Below are positions 25,124 through 37,104 of a DNA stretch of 64,000 bases, in pieces. The notes beneath the pieces were generated by a model. It was not told the origin of the DNA, ran no database searches, and worked only from the letters and a program-made list of their open reading frames with translations. How positions within the stretch are numbered: the first letter of the stretch is position 1; every line of letters starts with the position of its first letter. Source of the stretch: Heterobilharzia americana (Eukaryota; Platyhelminthes; Trematoda; Strigeidida; Schistosomatidae); assembly GCA_944470555.2 (NCBI GenBank), contig OX104130.1, positions 64,671,160-64,735,159 of the forward strand, in the 5' to 3' direction. The translations under genes and the position numbers were made by a program.

Positions 25124-27111
25124 GTAAGTTACCTTGAATTCTCACACTTCATAACTGACAAAAAATCTGAAAACGATATCGTTAGAATATTATCACATTA
25201 GCCCAGTGTAAGATATAGAGAGTATATTTTTCTAACAGCTGGTTTTATTGCATAGTGCAAAAAAACGTGTCTTTCTTAGAAGAATACAGCATCTTCGTTC
25301 CAACTAAATACTAATTTTTTTTTCGAAGAAAAGTACACCATACGGACTGACTCTTAATCCAAAATGAAAGTTACATTACTCGGAGAAAATTTTCTTCACA
25401 AAAATGTGCTTGAAAAACTGGTTCTGCTGACTAACCGTCACTTGCTAATGATATTTAATTCAAAGGAGAAAGGTACTTTACTCTCTCATTTATATCAGCG
25501 TATAGTGTACATCGCGACCCAGTTAAATCTTTAATAACCTGAGTTGATATTATCGGAACTTCTGTGACAAATGTGAAAAATGCATACAAAAGTTTATACT
25601 ACTATAGGTAGTTATGTAAATTGCAAGAGAGTGCTGTATAACGCTGAAAGCTACCAAACTACTTGTAGATAGCCTTCTATAGTCAGACACCAAATTTGAC
25701 AAGTTGAGGTATCCAGCTAGTTAGTTCAATAGTTACTTCAACAAACTACTTCGTTCTTTAGGAAAAAATAAAATCTTCTACAACTTGTACTCACTTTGGA
25801 AACTACTCAAATTTTCCGTGAACTGAGTATGAACACCATACTACCACACAGAAAAGTGGTTAGAGCTGTTCAGCTGTTCGGGTAGATCTTTCGAAGTTTG
25901 ATCATAAATCCAAAGGGGTAAAGCCTGACTTCACCTGCATGTAGAAACGAGTAGAAACTAAACCTGGATTTGGGATCAAAAGTTTTCGTCGCAGTATTTG
26001 TGAATATATCAATCTACTTTCGAGTTTGATTTCTTACAGCTCTGAATACTGATATTTTCTCGTAAACATAGACAACTTTTCCATTTTTGGTTTATTTTTT
26101 AGCCACAATAATCCATTGCTGATTAGAAGCTCATTAGAACTAGTTTTTTGGTGTCCCTTCCAAATTGTCTATTCAGAGAAGTACAGAAATAAGCCAACAT
26201 CTTTCACCTTTCGGTTGCATATACCACATTTTGTGTTACCAATCGGGCATACTGCATGGGCTCCTAGTCATATCTGCACCATAAAAGTCTCCCTATTCAA
26301 TTTCCGCCTTATTTTTATCTTCCACTACACCTGACGTACTGTTTGCCTAGTACCATCGAGTCACATCACACTAGTAATACAAATGGAGGTAAATCTTCTG
26401 ACGTGAAGATCCAATTCTAATTTATCTATTTTATTTGAAGATCACGGCTTTTTACCATGAACTGTAGAATACCGAGTGACTAGCAGCTTCAGCGTGAAAT
26501 TCTGATACACCTTACGTTTAGCGCGCCTGAAATGAAATCAGTAAGATTTTCCAAGCGTTCCCATGTTTCACCTTTTTTTCATCAAGTTGTATTCAGTGGA
26601 TGAATATATTCCCCTCTTAAAGTACAGCAGACAGATTTCTTGGTAGGACAAATCATTTTCAAAATTAGCCAAAGTAAAATAAAGGCCAATGAAGCAGGCG
26701 GAATTGTTTGCTGAGAAAATACAGCTCGTAGTGGTAAAATTATATAAATTAACAACAAATTATCGGTTTGCAATGATCTCTTGTCCTGAATTTCAATATT
26801 CACCTTTCTTTAACATTACATTTTCAGTGTATACTACTTATATGCATTCTTACAAGTTAACTTTTAAACAGTAGCATAACATAAGCGGTAAAATGAATAT
26901 AGACAGATCTGTAAGCTAGAAGTAGCCATGTTATCCCTTTAAGATAAAAAAGAACGAATTCAAATGTCAGGTTGAAACGACTGGTGAAAGGTACACATGC
27001 GACTCCAAAGTGACTGCAGATTTTGGCGCATTGTAACCCAGTATAATTGTGACAAAGCCATCCTGTTAATCAAAGTTATTTTTTTGTTTCTCTTGCTGTT
27101 TTACTATTTAG
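25124..27111 (+). other. Intron 4 of the WD40 gene (2.0 kb)
   Basis: Bounded by GTAAGT and TTTAG. No repeat family, exon or RNA gene recognised. Confidence 0.65.
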
Positions 27112-27270
27112 GTAGTAGGATCAGTGACAGAACTGACAAATGGTGTTTATTCTTTAGCCTGCATTCAACCAAATGGAAGTGACAACAACAGTAGTAGTGC
27201 TAGACGGATGATACAATTTGCATTTGCCTCTGGTACACGTGTTTATATTGCACAGTACGAGCAGAAATAA
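27112..27270 (+). CDS. WD40 gene, terminal exon
   Basis: The acceptor TTTAG at 27107-27111 follows a long pyrimidine tract. 52 codons and a TAA stop at 27268-27270. The peptide starts VVGSVTELTNGVYSLACI, has a low-complexity serine/asparagine loop, and ends with a FAFASGTRVYIAQYEQK strand that closes the propeller. The protein ends there with no C-terminal extension. AATAAA signals lie about 190-215 bases downstream. Confidence 0.85.
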   Translation, partial: VVGSVTELTNGVYSLACIQPNGSDNNSSSARRMIQFAFASGTRVYIAQYEQK

Positions 27271-27458
27271 ACAACAAAGTCCAGGTAGTGTTGAAAGATG
27301 CTGACTAACTGACAGATTCAAAATTGAATAACTGACAGAAAAATGTTTTTCCTTATCATACATTTTGTAGATAAATATTGAATGACTGACTTCTCTCTAA
27401 AACATATTTTTTAGTAAAACTGCTTGCTAATCCTATTGGTCTCATAGTATATTTCTGA

Positions 27459-27490
27459 AATAAACTTTATTTTCTTGTCGACCAAATAAA
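27459..27490 (+). terminator. Two polyadenylation signals after the WD40 gene
   Basis: AATAAA hexamers at 27459-27464 and 27485-27490 lie 189 and 215 bases after the TAA of the terminal WD40 exon, a usual 3'-UTR distance. Such hexamers are frequent by chance in AT-rich DNA, so this is supported by position only. Confidence 0.4.
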
Positions 27491-28429
27491 ATTGCATTCA
27501 CTTGTCATGAACAATAATATTCTATTGACTGACTGTTTCATACGAGTAGAGACGTTTTCAACGATTTTGACTGTATAAAAGGATGACGCGTATTACACCA
27601 CTCAAAATAACATTTACGGTATGTGATTAGTTTCTTCACTATCAACTTGTCACATTAGTACTGTTTCTCTTTGCAACGAGCTATTTTAAATTCCAGAGCA
27701 TAGCTTTAATCTCTTTGATATAAACAAACGAAATTCAATGCTGAATAAGAAGACTATTCAGACTATTCAGACTATTCACTCGTCACTAGATCTTTCAGTC
27801 GGATCAGAACGATTAAAAACTTGGATCTTATTTCCCCTACTTATAAACAGGACATTCCAAGATATTATTTGTTGCTTTTTGCAGAACTAAATTATGTTCC
27901 ACAAACTTAACCCAAGATTAGTTTTCTCCCATTTAAATACCGCCTTCATTCTACTCGAAAGACTTTGAAGTTATGAAATTATTTGTCCCAATGACTTAGT
28001 GATTATTTAGTCAACATTTCTGTTGAAAAAAAAAACAATTATTCACAGTCTGTCAACTCTAATCGGTTGCATGATGCAAATAACAGTTATGAACAACTAA
28101 ATACCTAAGTTTCAGACATAAACAAGTATTGAAGATGATAGATGAATACCTGAAATTCTTTGTATAGTTAGTGTTATTCAAAAAAATCCGGCATTGAAAC
28201 TTTGGAAGGGGTATGTAAACCTTAGAATAAATTAGGGATTAATCAGATGATTGTTGTGAACAGTCTTATTTGTCCTTGTTCCTTCTAAAAATTATGGAAT
28301 TCTTAACATCTGTCTTCATTTATATTGACCTGATTGCTGAACGATACATTTATCGGACCACAGAAAATATGCAGTTTCTCTTATCTTTGTGATGTAACTA
28401 ACTGATCCTACTCTGGACAAATTTGAGGA

Positions 28430-28720
28430 GCGAAGTGCTGCTTACTGTGGCACACGTTTGATCGCTGTTTATAGCCATCAGAATTATATTAACCAAGAAC
28501 ATATCTGAGAGTTCATCAAGTGCAACCCATGTATCCTTAAGAAATCTGCAGAATAGTTGCGTCCCATTATAGAGCCAACCACTTGGATGGATATCTTGAA
28601 AGTTGCCTAACAGTTAGAGTGAACGTCATAAACCCTTTATAAGAATGTTTTGGTGTAACAATGTGCTGCAGGGGTTCTGACTGATAACAACAGTTCGTAT
28701 GGTAAATTTACTTTGATGGC
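28430..28720 (+). pseudogene. Possible retroelement integrase zinc-finger remnant
   Basis: One frame reads Y-S-H-Q-N-Y-I-N-Q-E-H-I, a stop, then EFIKCNPCILKKSAE, a stop, and L-R-P-I-I-E-P-T-T-W-M-D-I; a later frame has VLTDNNSSYG. A His region, a C-x2-C knuckle followed by lysines, a P-I-I linker and a T-D-N motif follow the order of an integrase zinc domain and core. Several stops and no flanking RT or gag make this a weak call. Confidence 0.25.
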
Positions 28721-29099
28721 AACTACATTAGTTCATATAAAGTTGCTTTCAGCAGAAAGCTTCGGATAGTTACCAGAAATTTAACTTCTCAGTAAAAAAC
28801 AAGAGAAAGTGCTTTCTCCGCTTAAACTTTCCACTGCTTAGTCTGAATATGAAAAATATTGGAAAACAACTTCAATAGATCTTCATTGTTTGGTATCGTG
28901 TATAATTGGTTGATCCCAGGGTATTTTTCACTGGAAACCTATATCAGTTTAAGAACCGATGAAAACCTGAGAGCATCGAACAACCACTTCATCCTAATTT
29001 GTGACTTCTCAGCAATGTGCCGTACCCAGGACCATCAGTTCTCACGGTGAACACGCTACACTCCGGCCACTGGGTTGGAATACAGTAGTTCATATCCTC

Positions 29100-29300
29100 C
29101 TACTCCTCCCAGTTCGCAAAATAGGTCGATCGTTATCAGCCGGATGCTGATGTGCTCAGTGAAAGACTTAGTGCTCTTGGACTCATTCTTCTATGGAATG
29201 ATGGACGCGTATTGCCGAGAAGTGAAGAACTGGGACGAAACAGCTTTTCGGTGCTCCCAGGTTTTCAGTGGTCCAATTGATGTCCGTCTGTGATGAACAT
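29100..29300 (+). repeat. SINE-like repeat, diverged copy
   Basis: Contains GGGACGAAACAGC, CGGTGCTCCCAGGTTTTC and GATGTCCGTCTGTGATGAAC, matching in order the minus-strand arm at 14504-14708 (ACGAAACAGCA, AGTGCTCCTAGG, AGTATGTGATGAATG). The ORF at 29075-29293 is a reading of this repeat. Confidence 0.55.
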
Positions 29301-29498
29301 TTCTTATTTGGTTAGTAGTTCCTACTTACAAGCAACAGTTGTCTCGATTTGTTATCTGAAGCACACTAATTACGCCAATTAGTTACCAGGTAAGTGAAAC
29401 ACTTTTATATCTGTTTCTTTCAAGACTGAATGTAAGTGACAGACAAAATTTTCATGAGATTTTAGAAGCCTTAACACCATGACATACATTTCATGTCG

Positions 29499-29502
<4 letters not shown>

Positions 29503-29549
<47 letters not shown>
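29503..29549. repeat. (AT)n microsatellite
   Basis: An uninterrupted AT run of about 47 bases in intergenic DNA. Confidence 0.97.
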
Positions 29550-29551
<2 letters not shown>

Positions 29552-31586
29552 TAGACATTTGGACAATAACCTTCAGACTACGTCCTTGATGATCACTCAG
29601 TTCCTCGGTAAGTAGAAAAGGCTCTAAGATAACAGAAAGTGTATTGCAATGTTGACATATGAAGAGAATAAAATGGTTTATGCATATTTACATTGACCTT
29701 CGCCATTTCTAGGCTTTTCCGGAATGGCATGTACTATTGATTCTGTTTCTTTAACCATTCTGCAAATTATACGTAGGTTTATGTACTTTTTCTCAAAACA
29801 TTTCAGCAAAACGATCAGCTTTGAAATGCTTCAGGGATTAAGTGCTTCTTATAAGGATCTGAGCAACCTTATCATATACTATAGCATTTTGCTTTGCGCA
29901 ATTCATAGTAAAACATGAATTATATAGGGTGCTGAGTGACCCACCCATGAATTTCACTGTTTCATATAATATAGCTGATGAATAATGCGACACATGGATG
30001 AAAACCAATAGGTAGTAAACGTTCGTTAGATGAATTTATTGATTTTCATGTATACAACCAATTATGTTCACCAGGCTAATTGGAAGAAAAGGTCAATGGA
30101 AGCGTGGGAACGAGTTATTTGATATATAGTATTCAGATCCAATCGTAAAAAACAAACTTTAGCGTCATGTATGCACTAAAGAATATTAAATTCTTGAAGA
30201 AAAAGATGGAATGGAAGTATGTACCAGCTGTGAGGGAAAAATAACCAAAGTAAAAAGTGTCAGACTGCTGAAATATAAAAGAGTTAAAGAGATTCAATAC
30301 AATCATATAACAATGTTTCATATGATCCACATCAATGAACAATTCTAATTAGTTAGAAATTATCACCTTAGACGTATGAATTTATGATAGAATTTATGAT
30401 AGACCGTGCCTGGAGCACCAGGTAGCAAGAGAAAATTAGTACCAATACAAGGCTTACTTATCCAATAAAGTCAATACAGTTAATCATCCACAAAGTAAAA
30501 ACTATGCCAGTTAAACAAGATTTCGAAGTTTTAACTATTTGTTACACAAGAGTTCGGTAGTTAAAGTTAAAAACAAAATGCTAACAAGCCTGAATAAAGG
30601 TGATCACTCAGCAATTGAAGTGAGTCACCTAAGATTGACACTACTTTGTTTGTCCATATATTTCTGTCCATTATGATGACATCTAAGTCGTCCGAACGAA
30701 GAATTATAACGGCATTATTATTCCCTGTGTTATCCAACGCTGTTTGCTGATTCTTTAATCAAAATTCAGATTGCGGAAATGGAGATTTATAACTTACAGT
30801 GATACAGTTATAAATAATGATAAATAATACTGTATCGCTGTGTTATAAATCAAATAAACAAGTCTAATGTGGAATTGAACTCTATCATAGTGCCCAAGGT
30901 TTACACCTATATTTATATAAACTTCAATATATTTTGCCCAATGAGTTACAAAAAATGTCTGGTAACAACACTTTTCATCCTTACTCGTAAACCGCTTTGA
31001 GAAGAAAATTGAAGAAGAACTGACCTTAGTCAAACATTGTCTGTGTGAAAATAGTTACCCACAAAAGTTCATTGATAAGTACGGTAGGAAAGAAATGAAG
31101 ACAATCAAGTGCATTACATTTGATAAGAAGCCTGTCCTTCTATATCTTGACTTCAAAGAGGATTAAATGGTCAACTGGTTGAACCGTAGACTGTGTTAAA
31201 CCAAAACAGATTTAACCAGCCGCCAAGATAGTCTGTGTATATCAGACTAAATGCTCATTAAGACGATCCAAAGTTGACACGTTTCAACAGTTGTTAACTA
31301 AAACTGTGTCTGCAAGTCTAAAGAGTGCATAGGGTTTAAATAGAGCGATCCCCTGGTATGTAATTGATACTGGACAAAAAGCCGACGTATTCAAATGGTT
31401 CAGTGATCGATAAACAACGGAAACCCACTGTTTTTCGGCTTGCTAAAACAACTTCAGTCAAAAGACTCACATTTGATCTATGTATTCAGAAAGATACGAC
31501 TGTCAATTTTGTTTTACCTTCGTAATTTTAATCTCATGAATTTTTAAATACAAAATCTCATGATCCTTTGTTGCGGATTGACTATT

Positions 31587-31706
31587 AAGGCCACCCTAGC
31601 AACTCCTGAGATAACCAGTTAGGTTCCTCTACTTTATGAAAAACTACCTTTCGAGCCGGAATAACGAAACTTGATTGGTTATTTCAGAAGTTGCCAGGGT
31701 GGCCTT
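31587..31706. mobile_element. Small inverted-repeat element (MITE-like), copy A
   Basis: 120 bases with near-perfect terminal inverted repeats: left AAGGCCACCCTAGCAACTCC, right end reverse-complemented AAGGCCACCCTGGCAACTTC, continuing through TGAGATAACCAGT / TGAAATAACCAAT. About 33 bases pair with few mismatches. Diverged homologue of 19390-19506 in the opposite orientation. Flanks are TATT and TGAA, so no clear target duplication is seen. Confidence 0.7.
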
Positions 31707-31978
31707 TGAAGTCAGCCTTGTTGAGCTTTTTCATTTTATCTGCTGATCTGTTTCAAAACCTACTCTCACTTTCTGAATTGTATTCACCTCATCACTCAAT
31801 ATAGTGAAAGTCTATTAACCTTTAATTACTCCTAATTAGCTTTGATTTGTTATATTTTGTTTGTGCTTTGAAGTTTCTTTAGCGGTTAGATTTGTTTTAC
31901 GGGGTAGGGTTGCTAGCCGCATGCCCAACCTTCCCTCTTTACCCGGGCTTAGGACAGGCTAGTTACTAGTTAACCAGG

Positions 31979-32800
31979 CGATGTCGCACAAACTTGAAGA
32001 TCTACAGGTGAAAACTAACAAGTTGACAGAAGAGGCAGCGAAGACGGGATTTCAAGTAAATCTAGAGAAGACAGAGGTGATGAAGATACCCAACCAACAA
32101 CACCACTACCAACAACAACAAGCCTCAGTCACTATCAACGGGAGAAACTTAAAGGAAGTGGCCTCCTTCACCTATCTAGGAAGCACTGTTTCAACTACAG
32201 GCGCCATAGGCACAGATGAGGATGTCAAAGTCAGAATCGGAAAAGCAAGACAGGTGTTCATTAACCTGAAACCAATGTGGAGATCTTCTGCACTACACTC
32301 AGCAAAAAGCATGAACAACTTCCGGATTTTCAACACCAAATCAGTCAAGTCAGTGCTTGTGTATGGTTCAGAGACTTGGCGCGTCACGAAATGGATTTCC
32401 AATAAACTACAGACATTCATCAACAACTGCCTACACTGGCTCGTTACTGAAGATCAGATGGCCAGAAAGAATAAGCAACAAGGAGCTCTGGGAACGAACC
32501 AACCTAGAACCTATCACGCAACAAATATGCAGGAGGAAGTGGAGATGGATTGAGCATGCACTGAGAAGGCCGACTGGGGACATCACGCGTCAGGCCCTCG
32601 AGTCTAACCCAGATGGGAAGCGACGAGTTGGGCATCCGTGGCGAGGCTGACATGGAGGAGATCGTGCGAGGAGGAAATGAGAGGTTGTGGGCAGTCATGG
32701 AGGCAGGTTGAAAAGATTGCAGAGAACAGAGTTGGATGGAGACGTGCTACTGAAGCCCTATGTTCCATTAGGAACCCAAGGAACAAATAAATAATAATAA
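31979..32800 (+). mobile_element. RTE-type LINE, 5'-truncated, copy B
   Basis: A 190-codon frame (31981-32553) starts MSHKLEDLQVKTNKLTEEAA and carries FTYLGSTVSTTGAIGTDEDV and SVLVYGSETWRVTKWISNKL. The element then continues in a second frame (SLLKIRWPERISNKELWERT through ALESNPDGKRR) and a third (TWRRSCEEEM, GWRRATEALCS), ending in a (TAAATAATAA)-type tail. It is the C-terminal third of an RTE reverse transcriptase protein; the catalytic FADD is lost by truncation. The GC-rich stretch just upstream (31895-31978) differs and may be another element. Confidence 0.82.
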
Positions 32801-35130
32801 ATAATAATTAGCCATAAAGTCACTTTTATCAGTTGTAGAATCACATCGTGTGCACCCTCTCCTCATTATTTTGCTATCTTCTCGAGACTGTTCATTTTAT
32901 CACTGTATAAATAGTTAACCTTTGAGTAGTCTTTAAAAATTCATCAATTTCGGTTAAATTCAATCTTTGTTACCTTCAATCTCAATCGAAACACTTGTCG
33001 CTTTGTTAAAGTGCGTTGTATAGCATGTTTTCATCACTAACATTATATTCTATAGGTTGTGAAGCAGCTGAGGAGAACCCACAAAATACATGCATGCTAA
33101 TCATGCTACTTTTGTCCTTCTTGCTTTATTCATATTCGTGAAAGGTAAAAGTGGCATGAAGAGCATGCTGATGTGACCCTTGAAGGTTTGAAATCCTAAG
33201 ACCTATATGCAAAACTATTTCCCAGTTATGATCTTTGGTAGTTTATGTCTGAAATTTATTTATCCATAGTACCAGAAAACAAGGCACTGATGCGGTTTCA
33301 CATTGTTTCGGTTCTGTCGTCACCATCGTAATATATCAAGATAACTAACAATAGTTCTGTCTTATATGAGAGAAACTTTGACTGTATGGAGACACAGGAA
33401 TTGTGTCATAACGGTATTAAGGTTATGGTGAAAGGAGAGAGTGAACATACCTCTTCTGCACACAGAGTTCAGACTTTAATTGGTATATTGCTGGCGTTTC
33501 GTTGATGCACAAGTTACAGAACCATACTCCCTTTAAAACGTTTGGTTTAACCTCACAGATAACTATAAAGCAGCAATACGATGGAGCTACGTGGGTATAT
33601 ACCCATGCTTTGAACGGTTTTGAGATCTGCATTGCTCGTCCCATCACCATGCAGGACAGTATTCAGAAATCGGTTTATACGGTACACCATTTGCAATGTC
33701 TATACTACTAACTCCACAGGAGCTTTCGACACTTCAATGAAAATATGAATGCTGGAAGACACGACCATCTCAGTCCATAGGATATCTCTGAGGAGCGAGT
33801 GACATGGAACTACTTAAGTAGCGATTTGTCTGAGAAAGTTCAGTACTATTTATTTCAATACATTAGAAAATTTCACAGAGTACAAATTGTATATGCATCG
33901 AACGTAACAAGAATAATAATCTGATAATGAGCCAATCACCGACGTTTATGTCTTAATCAATATAACCTGAATTAATTACTAATTTCTACCAAACTACCTG
34001 GCCAGTGTTTACGATAAACAAACAACCTAATCATTTATTTTTCTAGATTGCCTAGACAACAATCTTATAATGATTACAAGTTAACTCAAAAATTGTAATG
34101 TAGACATGAAAACAACACTTCTAAAAGTTTGCACAATCATATTAAAGGGAAAAACAAATAGTCGACAAAATATCACAGCATAAACAATTAAGAAGTGAAA
34201 CTCCAGTTATTTCGATCTGAAACTAATGTGAATATCTATCACAGTTTATTACTTTTACTATTATTATTACAAAAAAGAATGGGAGAAAGGAGCAACAGCC
34301 TATTGTCTAGAATGAGATTTATGTAGAGGGACTTAGAAGCGAAATGTGACGATGATAGTCTGGTATTTCCTACGCTGTGATAATTGATTTCACCAAGATT
34401 TGTTACGTGATCAAATATCGAAGATCACAGAAAACTAAACAAATATTCCCTTAGTCAGAAATGCTTATCTTCTCTGTTATCATAAAATAAGATAGAAATA
34501 CTTAAAATCACTATCATCTGATGAAACACTACTCAATATTGTAGTGTATGATGTCTGCGAATATCAGTATTACTCGAAAACTAGGACTAGAATTGAAAGA
34601 ATTTCAACGCTTTCTCAAACATACCAATTTCAAAAGTGCATGGTACGCCTGCATTGTAAATGGTTTATTTGCAGGATTATTCTGTCAAAACTCAAGTACA
34701 CATACATTCCTAACCCCGCTTAACATCAACTGGAGAGCGAAATAAACTAAGCTGGTTTTGACTTCCTAGCGGTCAGATTGGAGAATTGAAAGGCACATCC
34801 AGAATGTATTATTTTCACTGCCCATTATAAAATTTTGAATTTTATTGTGTATATCTGAGTGTCAAAGTAGAAGAGATATTGTCACACTGTGCTATTCGTT
34901 CAACATATAGACCCAAACTATGATGAAAGTAAACAATAGGAGAACCTTATGAACTAAATACTTTGGTTTGGATAATTTTGTCCTCACAAAGGTGAGTACA
35001 ACTGTTCTCAAAGCGTTTATACGTGATAGAATCCATGCTAACCGTAGAGAAATGAATGGTTCTTTGGCCTTCGAAAAAAGGCTACTTCAGAAAGGAGTGA
35101 AGCAATCTGCAGGATAAACTAACCGCCTGC
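32801..35130. other. Intergenic DNA between the RTE and Penelope copies
   Basis: No exon or RNA gene recognised. 33423-33711 has open frames on both strands with no domain. Sequence at 33040-33400 is ordinary AT-rich DNA. Confidence 0.55.
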
Positions 35131-35189
35131 TGTTAATTATTAAACTAGATATGGAGCTAAGAAGTAACGTTCAGTAATAAGGGTTACTA

Positions 35190-35310
35190 GTTTTATCGAA
35201 GAGTAAAACTTGGACACTGTAGTAGATTGTAATTTCATTTTAGTCTGTTTATTAGAAATTTCACACAGTGAAATATTATCATTTACTGGATATCGTATCG
35301 GACATAATTT
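35190..35310 (+). repeat. SINE tail fragment
   Basis: TTCACACAGTGAAATATTAT, then CATTTACTGGATATCGTATC, closely resembles the 3' part of the tRNA-derived SINE at 61135-61190 (TTCACACAATGAAACAGTAT, then TATTTACTGCG). No tRNA-like head is present. It abuts the 3' end of the Penelope-like element. Confidence 0.5.
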
Positions 35311-35366
35311 ATTGCCCGTATTCATCTCAGGTAACTCGACAACTCTGAGATAGAGTTTATATAGTC

Positions 35367-35798
35367 CTAATTTTCTCCCCTTCTTTGTGTTGACGAAGGT
35401 AGTAGGATTTTCCATATATATGGGACTGGTGCAGAGTCATTTCTGTTTCCGTATGTATTTGATGTTGATTCGCTAAAAAAAGATTCGGCTATCAACTTCT
35501 CCCTCTCCTCAACTGGGTTAGATTTTAACGCTGTCGTTCTATCCCACCCTACTGTATGATTTCGTGTAATTGCGTGCAGGGCTATAGCCGAGCTTTTTTC
35601 TAAATTTCTTATCTTATTGGGATCTACTAATCTTGATTTGGCTAAGTTTTTGTCTTCTGTTACTCTGATCGACCCTAGTCGACTACTTTGACCTATGTGT
35701 TTGACCCCACAATCATTGCAAGGGATTTGGCTAACTAAATTATTTTGCTTAATTGCATCGATAGGATCTTTAAACCTACGAAGCTTGTTTCTAAGCAA
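35367..35798 (-). pseudogene. GIY-YIG nuclease domain of the Penelope element (degenerate)
   Basis: 143 open codons. The GIY and YIG strands are represented by V-S-Q-I-P-C and K-H-I-G-Q-S, with C-x2-C (CNDC) between them, followed by an acidic helix region and an AIALHAITRNHTVGWDRTTA stretch that carries the conserved histidines and W-D of this nuclease type. The tyrosines of GIY and YIG are missing (Q and H in their places), so the nuclease is probably inactive. Confidence 0.75.
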
Positions 35799-36291
35799 GT
35801 TTTTTTGGTTTAACTGCCATTTTAATCCACGCCAGCCTTATTAAGAATTCTTCATCATGCTTCTCAGGTGCCTTCTTCATTTGGTAATACAGAACAGGCT
35901 TTGAATTCTCTTTTAACCCTATCATGTTTATTACCATTAGTAGTAGAATTATTACGAATAACGCCTATATTGTTATTATCATCATTATTACTACTACTAG
36001 CACTGCTATTATTTTTCTTCTATTTCTTATGAATCTATTCATAAATGTTGGTGGGTAATTATTGAAATGTAGGGTATCCTTGATATGTCTAATTCCTTGT
36101 CATAGATTTTCCGATCTACTAGTAAGCTTTTTCGCTCTATCACCTAAGCATTTAACCAGGCCTCCTTCAACTGAAATGGAGTGGGAGGATTCGGAGTCTA
36201 AGTAGCGATTGGAATGGGTAGGTCTCCTATAGATACTAGTCTCTTAACTTCCGTCTTGTGTTAGTTTAATTCTGAAATCCAACATCGCTAG

Positions 36292-37104
36292 CTAACCTTC
36301 ATCACTTACTAAGTCACAGGTAAATTGGAGTGCATTCACTACTGAATTTATATGTGCCAAAAACTTATTGATGTGTTCGTATTTCATTACTGTAAACGTA
36401 TCATCTACATATCGGAACCACATCTTTGGAGTAGGACTAAATGTTTGGAGGACCACCTGTTCCCAACTATCCATAAATATGTCTGCGATGATAGGGGATA
36501 TTGGTGATCCCATGGCAACACCTTCAATTTGTTTATATATTTTATTTGGAAACTTTAAAACTGTAGATATTACGCACAACCGTATTCCCAGTATGATTTC
36601 CTCGACCGGCACCTTAGTTCGATGCACAAGCTCATTTATATCCTTAAGTCCATTTTTAAATGCCTCCAGAGCCATGTTGATCGGTTTATTTGTGTAGAGG
36701 CTAGTTATGTCAAAACTAACCATTGTTTCATTGTCATCTAATTTGTCCTTTAAGTCATAAGAGTTGGTAAGTCGAGATTTTGAATGGTTTCTTATTGGGC
36801 CTAACACCACTGATGACTTTTTATACAACTCGTAAGTTGGAGTGTTTCTAAAATCTACTATAAGCCTGATGGGATAAATTGGCTTATGAATCTTAATAGT
36901 GCCATACATTTTACTGGGATTATTAGTTTTCGGCAATAAATCAAACCATATTGACTCATTTAGAAATGGCTTTAGCCAGCGTATCAGATCCCCTGTGGAT
37001 TTCTTAACCTTATTCATAATATTAACCACTGATTTCTTGATTTCCTTATTTGGTCCTGTTTTTATATGCTCATTCACTTGGTGTATGTAGTCAAATTTGT
37101 TCAT
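36292..37104 (-). pseudogene. Penelope-like reverse transcriptase core (271 codons open)
   Basis: An uninterrupted 270-residue frame covers the RT fingers and palm: an R-L-I-V-D-F-R-N-T-P motif, SFDITSLYTN (first catalytic Asp), MGSPISPIIADIFM and YVDDT (second and third Asp). In Penelope elements this protein copies its own RNA at a nick made by the GIY-YIG domain. The frame stops at a TAG just after CDLVSDEG; homology continues in the same element beyond it, so the stop is a lesion, not a natural end. Confidence 0.85.

Larger units (their letters stand above)
975..27270 (+). other. WD40-repeat protein gene, 3' part (five exons over 26 kb)
   Basis: Gene-level entry. Five exons join without a frame break: ~975-1122 (leaves 2 nt), 12177-12282 (supplies 1 nt, ends in phase 0), 15859-16032, 25031-25123 and 27112-27270 (stop TAA). 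All introns begin GT and end AG. The product is about 225 residues of WD40 blades: a GWDDTIQIWD blade, a GPHICGSDALEIE segment that in this family precedes a strand ending in L-Q-V-W, then an IGFGGSGAN blade and a final FAFASGTRVYI strand. From memory, this blade order occurs in a conserved but mostly unnamed WD40 family in protists and animals. WD40 propellers are protein-interaction scaffolds; no catalytic role is expected. The 5' end lies upstream of the window. It is convergent with the sorting-nexin gene on the other strand. I am confident it is a WD40 gene and unsure which family member. Confidence 0.85.
27271..31586. other. Intergenic DNA after the WD40 gene
   Basis: The first ~220 bases are probably 3' UTR. 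Later come a short tandem GACTATTCA triplet near 27755-27778, an integrase-like remnant (28430-28720), a SINE-like copy (29100-29300) and a TA repeat (29503-29549). The rest, including 29560-31580, shows nothing I recognise. Confidence 0.6.

Noticed and set aside
36368..36697. 109-codon open frame on the plus strand
   Set aside because: It is the antisense shadow of the Penelope reverse transcriptase.
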